The translations under genes and the position numbers were made by a program. 64,000 nucleotides of DNA, from positions 44,686,189-44,750,188 of the forward strand of contig OV277869.1 in NCBI GenBank assembly GCA_922989275.2. Direction: 5' to 3'. Source of the DNA: Gari tellinella (Eukaryota > Mollusca > Bivalvia > Cardiida > Psammobiidae). Position 1 is the stretch's first letter; the number at the start of each line of letters is the position of its first letter. This document shows, one piece after another, positions 47,101 to 59,400 of this stretch. A model generated the notes under the pieces. The model did not search any database, was not told the origin of the DNA, and was given only the letters and a program-made list of their open reading frames with translations.

Positions 47101-50100
47101 ACATGATCAGAGAGTAATGAGAAGATTTCAGGTTTCTTAGAAACTTTTTGGGCTAGCAATAAAGGCATTAATCACGTAATGTCAGGACTAATGTACAAAC
47201 ACAGACAGTCAAGTTTCCTATTAACATAACCTTGTTTACGAAAGGCAAATTCCAAGAAAAAATGCACGATACTATACAATAAGGTAAGTACCATATTGTT
47301 TTTAATAGATGCTCCCTCCCTAATAAACACCCCCCTTTCAGAAAATGTAATGCCCCCGGGGGCATCTATTAGAGACTATACAGTGTTCCTTGTTTCTGCC
47401 AACGGGGGCATCTTTTGGAGTCTATACAGTATTCCCTGTCTCTGCTTGGTAATGAAAGAACTGGGTCAAAGGTAATAATGTGTTTGAGTTGAGTCAGATC
47501 GTACCCAAGGATTTGATTGATCAGATTTGAGCAAAAGCTCAAATCTGAAAAATCAAATGCTTGAGAAATACCTCAGACTATTTATGTTTATTATGCTTAT
47601 GGCAGGAGGCTGCTTAAAAAAGCATGAAAGTAAAGCAAAAGGGTGTTTTTAGGAGCTTTCTGCTATACTGTCATCCTGCTTTAACCCTTTCTGCTTTTAC
47701 TCCAGAGCCCTCCTCTGAAGACGGGGCATGGCTGCCTATATGGAGAGGTATTTGAAAACAGCTATGCAGGTAATCCTCAAGCTTGACAAGCCATTCTATC
47801 TGTACCAAGCTGTCCTGCGAGTGTTAACTAAGCAGAGGTACGCCAACAACAACAACAACAACCCCATAGCTTGTTTCTAGTATTTAAAATATATGTATGT
47901 GACCACTTTAAGCACATTCTGCTTTACTTTAAACCTGCTTTAAATCTCTTCAATACTAGAAACAGGCTATGGAGTAATGCATTAACCCTTTCCCCCATAA
48001 ATACGCCTTTTTACGCCCATAATTTGTTCCTCTACTTGAGAAAATAGTTTCAAATTATACAGTGATGAATCTCTATCATAAGAAATATTTTCTTTATTCT
48101 AGCAGATGGGAGCTTAAAGCAGGTTGAAAGTATAGCAGAATGTGCCTAAAGGCACATTCTGCTTTACTTTCAACCTGCTTTAAGTAGTCACATATCTTAA
48201 ATACTAGAAACAAGCTATGGGGTAATGGGTTAAATATATGTGTTTTGCCCTGATGGCTCTTAGTCCTTACCTGTACCCAGCTTTACATGGTTTGTCCTCA
48301 CAGGGGTCATGGTTGAAGCAGGAACCAGTATGTGACACTGTCTGCCCGGCACACTGGGCAACGCAAGCACTAGGGTACGTCTTGCCAACTGTCGTACACA
48401 CAGGCTCGTACTTACGACTGCACTCACAATTCAAAATATCTGCAAAAATGTTACAAATACAGTAAAACCCATCTATAATGACCACTAAACTGTGTTAATT
48501 ATCAGGTGTTTAAGCCAATGACTGCTTAACCCTTTCCCCAATAGAAGCGCCTTTTAGCGGATATGATTTATTCTTCCGCTGAAGAATATAGTTCCAATTG
48601 AATCAGTAATGAATATGTATTATAGGAAATATTTTCTATGTTATAGCACATGATAGCTTAAAGTAGGCTGAAAGTAAAGCAGAATGCGCCTTAGGGCGCA
48701 TTCTGCTTTACTTTCAACCTGCTTTAAGTAGTCACCTATCTTAAGTACTAGAAATAGGCTATCAGGTAAAGGGTTAAAGCAAGGTGAACGTTAAACAGAA
48801 AGCTCCTTTGGGAACATTGTGTTTTACGTTCATCTTGGTTTAAGCTGCCATCAGTCTTTATGTGATATATTAAGACTTCATTTCAGTAGTCGTAATAGAG
48901 TGGATTTACTGTAACAATTTATTTGCAAGATAAGTCCTGCATTGAAAAAATTTAAATTGTATAGAAATTATTATCATATAATTATATTCTTATTGCTTTC
49001 ATTTGTTTGTCAGTGCACGGAATTATACAAAACGGAATAGCAACTTAGCGAAGTTGAATAGGCGATCATCTGAGTTCTCGTGGCGGTTGAATTTTGCCAG
49101 ATTATGTGTCACGTGACAACATCTTCACTTTTTGCCTCGTTGTCCGCCATTTCTGGCGTGAAATTTACCGACTCGAGTGTTCTTATTGACATTTTATAGG
49201 ATTTAAACGACTTGGTGGACATTCCTATCAATTCAAGGGAATATAAACCCGTGAACAATGCTTCGAAAACACACATTTATCATATTGACTACCGTTAGAA
49301 GTCTCTTATCAAGTCTCGCGAGTCTCGTATGCGCCGCACGAGATTTACGATAAAGCTCGAGGTTTCGATTCCGTCAGTGTATAATTCTGTGCCCTAAGTA
49401 TAGGGACAGACAGGCCTGAGCAAACAGTATAGACCCTGATCAGACTGCTCCTTTAGGAGCAGTCTGATCAGGGTCTACACTGTTTGCCATTCAGTTTGCA
49501 CATTTTGGAAAAAATACTGCATAAGAAAAGTAATTAGTCCAATTTTTATGATAATTTCAGCAGTTTTATATAGGGTGGCCAGATTTTTAGGAGTTTTACT
49601 GTACCTGTGAACTGGTTGGGCTTGAGGATGACTTGTGAGGCACACTTGCGGTTAGTGCAGACTGCCTTCCCACCAAAACACACACAGTCATTGCAGTCGG
49701 AGGTAAAATGTTCACCATGGGCTGTAGACAATAACAAACAATGTACAGTTAGACTTATAATGCTTTTAACACTAAGTAACTATTGTGGGTTCTTATGTTC
49801 TCTTGTGGATAATTTCAGTTGCCAAAGCATCAGGGTTGCCATTTCTCCGGATTTTTCCTAAATCTTCGGATTTTTTTTCTAGTACATGGTAGCTTAAAGC
49901 AGGCTGAAAGTAAAGCAGAATGTGCCTTAAGGCACATTCTGTTTTACTTCCAGCCTGCTTTAAGCAGCCACGTGTCAACAAAACTAGAAACAGGTGATGG
50001 GGTAAAGGTACCATTTGTAAAATCGCACTTGAAAAATTCAAATTTGGAAATCTTAGGATTTTTTCATGTCAACTTATGGCAGCCCTAAAGCATGAGCCAG

Positions 50101-53100
50101 TCTACTTCTAATTCTGGGTAGCTTTATAAATTCTGCTCTGAATTAGCAAACAGTGTAGACCTAAAGGAGCCTTTTGATCTAGCTCTACACAGTTTACAAC
50201 TGTTATGAGTATTTTTTTAAACAGGTGCATGGTGTTGAAAAAGTTAATTAACGGTTACCTTTCTTAGAGTAAGCATATAGGTAATCAAAGACAGGTGGCT
50301 GATGAACATAGGATAAAAATAATGCAGAAAGCTCCTGAATTCAATATTCTATAAGCCAGTGTGTTCATATTCTAGGTAACATTTCATAGTGGACAGAGTT
50401 TGACTTGACTGACTGACTTTATTTAATGAGGGTGTCTCATTTAGTCAAGCGACTAATCTCCCATGAGGCCCTCCATAAATGTTTTACATTCATATATCAA
50501 CTATAGATCTATAAACAGAACAAGTTACAACAGAAACAAATAATAGTAAATATATATATACATGTACACATGTCTCTTAGTTAACTAGATCTAAACCCAA
50601 ACTGACCAACCCCGTCTCTAGTGTAGACTCAGATTTGAGAATTTCCAGAAAACCCCTCACATCTGTGTCCACACTGAACATGTTCAAGTTAGTGAAGCAG
50701 GTCCGACACTGAGCTTCATCAGGATTTAAAACAAGATAAACTGCAAAACGCACACTTGAAGCCCAGCTTTAACCCTATACCCCATAAATATGCCATTCTC
50801 CTGCACTGAAGAAAACAGTTCCAAATTATACAGGCATTAATATGCACCATAGGAGATACTTTCTATATCCTAGCAGATGACAGCTTAAAGCAGACTAAAA
50901 GTAAAGCAGAATGTGCCGTGCTTTCAACCCACTTCAAGTGGGCAACTATCTTTAATACTTTTAAATCCGGCTATGAGGTAATGGGTTTAATATGTACTTT
51001 TTGTGTAGAGACGAAAAAGGTTCATTGACAGCAGATTAATAACAGATTAAAGAAACATAGAGCTAGATCTATGTTTAATCTATGAATATTCATAGGGGCA
51101 GAGTTTGTTTTATCTATGGATATGCAAGAGGAGAAGATTCATAGTTCGCAGAGTTTGTTTTATGAATGAATATTCAGGAAGAGAAGATTGTATGAATTGG
51201 AACTATTTTCTACAGTGAAGGAATACATTAAATGTGCAAAAAGACGTATGAAGAGGGCAGTGGGTTAATGTATGATATACAGCTTACCTTTGCTCACACT
51301 GGATCCAATGACACAAATTTTCTTGGGTGTACATCTCAGATCATGGCAGTTGCCAAGGTTACCAGAGTGCGAGCAATGACATGATTTATAACGCTGGCAG
51401 TTTCCTGATCTGTCAGAATTCTTGTACACTGGTACTATAACATTGGTTGTCACGGGAACCATTGTTTTGGAGGCCCGACCCATTTTACATGCTAAAATAC
51501 AAATAACGTCAAAAATCTTGTTAATTTGTTGTATTAATAATACTATGCAACTTTTACCACTGGAAAGAAACCTCCTAAAGACAGTTGGAAATTGTAAGTA
51601 GAGTAAAATCTCTGTATAACAACCACTAAAATATGTTAATTATCAGGTGTTTAAGATGGATGACTGCTTAAAGCACGGTGAAAGTAAAACAGAAAGCTCC
51701 TAAAGGAGCTTTCTATTTTACTTTCATCTTGCTTTAAGCTCATCTGTCATTTATAAAATTAAGTAGCCTCATTTTAAATGGTCATAATAGAGAGGTTTTA
51801 CTGTATGTAGTAACAATATAGAATTTGATGATGTCATAAAATAGAAATGTAATTGTAAACCATGGATGCCTCACAGCATGCTGTACCATAACACTAAAAA
51901 CTTCATCAGTACTTTACCCTTTCCTCCCTGAAACTTTAAATGGACAATTCCAGTTTCCATTTTAGTTTAGTCTATTTCTGACTTTGAAGGGTTGTTTTTG
52001 TCAATGTTTGGCATCATGACAAACAGTGAAGACCCTGATCAGAGGGCTCCTTTCGGAGCCCTCTGATCTGGGTCTTCACTGTTTGCAAAGGCCAAGTGTA
52101 CCATTCACATGTACACTGTTTGAAAAGGACGCCTATATGTGGGACTAGGGTTCAAAGGGTTAATTGGTCAAAACGGAAAAACAAAGTAAGATGTGAAGGT
52201 GACCAAACTGCAATGGAACATGCTGCACTTATCAAAGCTTATGAGCATGAAAAGTTGAATGACCATAGCTGCAGTACTTAGGTCCATATCAATGAAGTAA
52301 TGGGTTACATGAGCTTGAGTTATCTAGACTTGACTGTATATTAAAAACGGAACAAAATAATTATTATTTCCTTTACCTTTTTTGCAAACATAATGAGGAC
52401 ACTTTTCTGAGTGGTGGCATTTCTTTCTCCGTATGATACAAATCTCGTTGCTTTTATTACATGGGTTTGGCTTACATGGGTGGGTCAGGTCAGGGTGACC
52501 ACCCTTTAATGCATATGCCATTGCCTTATGGGAACCATCAGCTGGAAAACAATGGAAAACATATTTTAAACACAAAGGAGTATCTGATAGTGTAAAGAGA
52601 GTTCTCAGAAAGCAAATTCTTTGCAGCCTATTTCTAACTTACATTGTACATGTATATTCTTTGACAGAGATACAGTGTTTGCAGCTTATTGCTAACTCAC
52701 CTATTCTTTGATAGACACTCATAGGTTTTTCAGCTTACTGCTAACTTACATGTATATTGTTTGATAGAGATACCGTCTTTGCAGCTTGTTGCTAACCTAA
52801 ATGTATATTCTATGATAGAGATACAGTGTTTGCAGCTTATAAGCGATGAACGCTAACTTACATGTATATTCTTTGATTGAGATACAAACTTTGCAGCTTA
52901 TTGCTAACTTAAATGTATATTCTTTATTAGAGATACAGTCTTTGTAGCTTATTGCTAACTTGTAACATGCATATTCTATGAAAAAGATATTTACAGTTTT
53001 TGCAGCTTATATTGAATATGCCATAATAGAGATATTGTCTTTGTACCTTATTGCTAACTTACATGTATATTCTTTGATAGAGATACAGTCCCCAGAGCTT

Positions 53101-53462
53101 GTGGGAGGGAGTCTGTTACACCAGTCTGTCACCATCTGACCATTCAGTCGTGTTGTATCCAGGCACTTGTTCAGGATGTAGACACAGTCCTCCCTGTCAT
53201 GACAAACACAGGTGTATGTTAATTACAATACAAAATGTATACCTTGATAATTCCATTACATAGTACTCCATAAATATGCATTTTTGGTCATATATTTCAT
53301 TCCTCCACTGAAGAAAATTGTTCCACTTTAGACTTGCATGAATATGCACAAGAAGAAAATTTAATAGTTTCTATATCCTAGCAGACATAGCATTAAGCAG
53401 GCTGAAAGTAAAGCAGACTATACTTTTATCCATCTTTGAGTGGTTGTCTGTTTTGGAAACTA

Positions 53463-53496
<34 letters not shown>

Positions 53497-56400
53497 GACT
53501 TTATTTTACGTGGATAACATATTTGGCGTGTAACCAATTTTCAATATGGTCCACAATCATGGCATGTACAAACGGAATATTACTATACTTTGCATATCTT
53601 ATGCACCGGATCACTCGAGTTGTGTGTGTAAAGGCTATATCCAACGAGACCGAAGGTCTAGTTGGATATAGCCTTTACACACACAACAAGAGTGATCCGG
53701 TACATAAGATATGCAAAGTATAGTAATGTTCCTTTTATTATATACCTCTTATAATAAAAATAAAATGAAAAACGATAGAAATATTTCGAGCTTTACTATA
53801 AATAAACGGGATTTCCCATACGTCACACTTCGGGGAATGGCGCGTGAAAGTAAATACTCGCTATTACGATTACTAAAACGAATGCTAATTGATTAAATAA
53901 TAGAGAGGTGACAGCTTAAAGCAAGGTGACAGTGAAACAGAAAGCTCCTAAAGGAGCTTTCTGTATCACTTTCACCTTGCTTTAAGCGGTCACCTACCGT
54001 AAACACCCTAATACTTAACATAATTTAGTGGTCATAATAGAGAGGTTTTACTGTAGTTCCGAACTTCCGACTACACAGTTAACGTTCTTTTCCCATTACA
54101 CAAGGTACATGGGTAATACGGAATTTTCAATCCGTCAAGGTGTATTTGTTCGATAAAATACAGAAATATTTCGGGCAGAACATTGGTAGGTATATAATAA
54201 ATAGTTATATACAGAAAATTAGCACATAAGAACAACAGAAATTAAGAATAAAAGAATCAGTCTATGAGGTAATGGGTTAACTCATTGACCACTTAATCTT
54301 CAAATAAACAATTTAAGTTTCCATAAGGTTGTTTTCACAATAAAGTAAAACCTCTGTTTAAGACCACTAAAACGAGGGCTTTTTATTTTTTAAAAGACGT
54401 AAGACCGCTTAAAGCAAGGTGACAGTAAAACAGAAAGCTCTTGAAGAAGCTTTCTGTTTTACTGTCACCTTGCTTTAAGCAGTCACCTGTCATAAATGCT
54501 TATTAATAAACATTAATTAAAGGTCAGCCACATGCCTTAAAACAGGAAACTAAACCTTTTACAGCCCTCTTCACTGTTTGCATAGGACAAGTGTACTCTT
54601 CACAGGTACACTGTTTGATAATGAGGCGTGTACACATGGCCAAGGTTAAATGGGTAAAACAACAAGGCTATCTTACTGGCAGATCTGTGGCCCTGATGGA
54701 GCTTTAAAACATGGCTTAATCTGGTAGGCACAGGCTATGGCTTTCCACATCTCCGGTTCACATGTCCTGATATCTGTAAAACAAACAACATAATAATAAT
54801 CCTGGGGCCCGTCTTACGAAACATCGTACGTAAAAAACGGTCGTAAGTCAAAACTTTGAAATATATCTAATTTCTGACTTCTCCATCTAATTCTGTCTTG
54901 TTACATCTCTGTGGAATCGTCTTGAAGACGATTCCAAAGAGATGACACAATACAAGATTAGATGGAGAAATACATAATAATTTAATTGAGTGTTTTAGAA
55001 CCTGACTTACAACAATATTTGTAGTACGACGTTTATAAAAGACGGGCCCTAGGGCTCCAGATAAGAGGGAGTAAACTGACCAAATACAAAATTTTTTCAC
55101 TCTTTTCAACACCAAATCCTATGGTGTTACACTCATTAGAATGGTCTCGAAGAGACGATTCTAATTAGTAGTGACACCATATGGTTTAATGCAGAAATAA
55201 AGATTTTTTTTTTTTTTTTAAATGCTTCCCATATCTGGAGCCCTGATTTATTAGTAATCAGAGCTCCGGACAAGGTTAGTATTTCAAATGCTAGAATCAT
55301 TTTGTGTCTACCAATTGCTATGTTGTCATTACCTATGAGAATTGTTGCAAAGATAAAAGTCTAGTCAACTCTCATCTTATCAGAAGTTACAATTCAATGA
55401 AATATAAAGACTGCCTGTATGTGATTGTAAGTGGTCTCTGGCCACTAGTTTGATGGTTTCTGCCAACCATAGTCAATCATTTCACTGTAACAGACTATCA
55501 TCAGAGGTGGATTTTATAGACATATCAGTCTGTAGATAATTGACAGTCAGACAAATTGATTTATTACTGAAAAAGACAGGAATTCTCAAATGGAAAAGTT
55601 TTGTTGATATTTATAGTAAGATATGAATGCAAACAAAAAATCATTTCCCCGTATAAACAAATTAGAATTCACTGTTTTCAATTCTCTTAAGAGCATGCAT
55701 CAAGCAACGAACAAACAAACAACAAGGCTGCCATAAGTTGATCATGAAAAATCCTAAGATTTCAAAATTTTCTATTTTTCAAGTATGATTACTTAAAGCA
55801 GGTTGAAAGTAAAGCAGAATGCACCTTAATGCGCATTCTGCTTTACTTTCAGCCTACTTTAAGCTACTATCTGCTTGGATAAAAAATAGGAAGATTTGGA
55901 AAAAAACTCCAGAGAAATGGCAACCCCGAAACAACCACATAGTCATGACCTCTTTGAATGCTACGATAAGTAATATTGTTATCTGCAACAATAATACCTT
56001 CTGAACAATTCTAAAACTACATTTTTTCCAGAGAAATGGCAGCCCCGAAACAACCACATAGTCATGACCTCTTTGAATGCTACGATAAGTAATATTGTTA
56101 TCTGCAACAATAATACCTTCTGAACAATTCTAAAACTACATTTTTCTTAAATTTGTTCTCAAAACAGTGTCAGAGCGTCATGACAGCTTGATGTCTGATC
56201 CGGATTGGAACTATTTGCAAAGGTATCCATGGTTTCCCTGTTTACATGCAAAGCATGAACATATGCAAATCAGAGACAAGTTTGATAGTATTGTTTTGCA
56301 TTTTGTGTGCATTCTGTATCACTGGGCATGACTAGTAGCGTTGACCTTATTCTCAAGGTCGCGCACGATACTATCAGACTTCTGACTCAGACATTGGAGC

Positions 56401-59400
56401 CAGCGGGCTGACGCTAAACAGTCATAATATCCATAAAATACAGCTTGGCGGCAGCACCTTAATCCTTCTCCCGCCAAATATCATCAACTTTAAAATTGTC
56501 TTCTGCAAATTTATTACTTTTCGTCAGAAATTTAAGTTATGAATTTGAAGAACTTATTGACAAGTGACAAGCAGTTTAGATCCTGACAAGATTTTGAGTT
56601 ACTCAGCATCTGATCAGGATGAAAACTGTATGCAAATGTAAGTTGATCCTTATGCTGCGGTGATACCGTCTGGTTCACAAATGTCGTCAAACTTTGTAAA
56701 TTTTAGATTTCTACATTTTTTTAAGTTAGGAAACCTATAGACAAGTGTTAAACAGTTTGGATCCTGATCAGACGCTGCATTATGCGGCGTCTGATCTTGA
56801 TTCAGGCTGTTTGAAAAAATCAGAAAAGTCGAGATCAGCAGGCAAAGGGTTAAATTGCATTGATACCCCTTATAGTGCATTGACTCTGTAAATACACTTT
56901 GAAAACAGTGTAGATCCTGCTCTGAGGGCTCCTGAAGGAGCCCTCTGATAAGGATCTGCACTGTTTGTAATTGATAAATTTGGGACAACACCTCGAGTAT
57001 CAATATAAACTGGTAATTTAAGAAAATGGCAGATTCCATAATTATAAAATTTAAGCATTGTCGGGGTAAATGTGTTTGTATCACAAATGTTCAGCTGTTA
57101 TAGCTTTTAATGTGATCCAGCCCTTTGAACACCAAGTGAAAGTCATCTGCTTGACAAGTCATCTGCCAAAAAAATTAAAAAATTAACTCTCGCTTATAGA
57201 AATACTAACTATGTCACAAATAGTTCTACGTAATCAGATGCCAAGTTATTCAACATCTGATCTGGTTCCAAACTGTATTACATGGACTATTATTTATGTG
57301 TTTCCTCACTGAAAGAGTGAAACAAACATTCAATCATTACATGTGACTATTTTTAACTTTAACTTTCATCCCTCTAAACACAGTTAGTAAGGCAGATGAA
57401 GACAATAATTTGAAATGCAGACAGCATTGAACTCTTTAATTGCCAATGGTACCAAAAGACGACTTTGCAAACTGTTTGACACTGGTATCGACAATTCTTC
57501 AGTAGAAACAGCTAGCCCTAAAACTGACTTTAAAAATGTTGCAGACGACACTACCAATGCAGACCATTTTTTGGCGATAAGAGAGTTAAAGCAGAGGATA
57601 AAACTTGGCAGTGAAAGAGTTAAAATAGAATAATGGGCTAGTATGCAGTAAAGTTGCATTCAGTGCACAGTTTCATTGTTACTCTGTGCCTGGCATGCAC
57701 CACTGACTGCAGAAATCATTCTTTCATGTTCAAGTAGCGGCAATAAAAACTACAGATCTTTCCATTCTGTTTAGAGATAAGAATTATCAAGGTCAAGGTC
57801 ATGATCATCCTCCTCTTCCATTTACAATCAAACTTGATTGAGTGGTCATGAAGACTAAGGCAAATTAACATTCTATAGTACAAGTGGCTGCTTAATGCAG
57901 GGCAAAAATAAATCAGAAAGCTCCTAAAGGAGCTTTCTGCTTTACTTTTGTTCTGCATTAAACAGTTTCCTGCCTTTGTAAATTGTCATACATCTTTAAA
58001 GAATGTTCGCTTCAATCGAATTTGACTGTATGTTTTTATGGGCTCTATGATGCAGTAGCCCACCAACCCATGGGACTTTCGGGCCTTTGATTTCTCAATA
58101 AATGTCATCTGTTTAAAAACCTGTCTACTAAAATTCAGATATTATCAAATCCTCTATATTCGCAATGTGCAGAAGCAAGTAGAAAAATCCCCGGCAAATG
58201 GTAGTCAAGGCATGACAGACTATCAAAGTGTCATGGAAATATTAACAATAGTGAAATAGTAGGGCTATAGATAAGAGGGAGTAAACTAAATAAATCCAAC
58301 ATTTTCTTCATTATTTCAGCACCAAATCCTATAGTGTTACTTCTCATTAGAATTATCTGGAAGAGACGATTCTAATGAGTGGTGACACCATAGGGTTTAA
58401 TGCAGAAATAAAGATTTTAATTTTTGAAATACTCTCTTTATCTAGTTCAGATGACAGATGGAACACTATCGAAAAGTACAACTCAAACACACACAAACAT
58501 TCAGTTTGAGCAATGAAGTTCAAAAATAGTAACTGAACTGGATAATCTCCATGCTGAGAATTAATTGATTTTCAGTCATAGTCAAATCTCTTCCCAATAA
58601 CCAATGATGTTCAACTAGAGTCAAATGTGTAGAGTAACTATTTAACCCTCCTTTCTATCATAGACAAAGAGTGCAAATCTACTCCAGTAAAACCTTTCTA
58701 TTATGACCACTAAATTGTGTTAATTATTAAGCGTTATCTACCGGTGACTGCTTAACCCATTCCCCCATAAATACCCCTTTTTACGCCTATAATGTATTCT
58801 TACACTGAAGAAAATAGTTCCAATTCATATTGTTACAAATAAGAATCATAATAAATATTTTCTATATTCTAGCAGATAATAGCTTAAAAGCAGGCTGAAA
58901 GTAAAGCAGAATGCGTCTTAAGGCACATTCTGCTTTACTTTCAACCTGCTTTAAGTGGGCAACTATCTTGAAAACTAGAAACAAGCTATGGGATAATGGG
59001 TTAAAGCAAGGTGACAGTAAAGCAGAAAGCTCATTTTAGGAGCTTTCTGCTTTACTGTCACCTTGCTTTAAGCAGTAACCTGTCTTTTATACTATCAATT
59101 AGCCTTGGTTTTAGTGAAAGCTGCCACCTGTCAATCGCTACGCTAGCATGAAAAGGCATCCTTACATGCTTGTGAAGAGGAATAGGATAACACATATGAA
59201 TGAGCTAGCTTCTAAACAGGGGAAGATTAACCCTTTACTCCACAAATAAACATTTAACACATTTAATCTATTATTCCACTGAAGAAAATAGTTCCAATTT
59301 ATACAGTCATGAATATGTATCATATAATTATAGAAATATTCTTTATTCCAGCAAATGAAAGCTTAAGGCAGGCTGAAAGGTGCATTCTGCTTTACTTTCA

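Larger units (their letters stand above)
53258..54282. mobile_element. T1 MITE split by a composite insertion
   Basis: The left part 53258-53464 stops at 'ttggaaactagaa'. The matching right terminus 'tctatgaggtaatgggttaa' is at 54263-54282. About 790 bp have been inserted. Confidence 0.75.

Noticed and set aside
57384..57659. Overlapping open frames of 91 (minus) and 72 (plus) codons that look protein-like
   Set aside because: The stretch is bounded by TTAA-type MITE ends and has no splice context with RECK or known domain.
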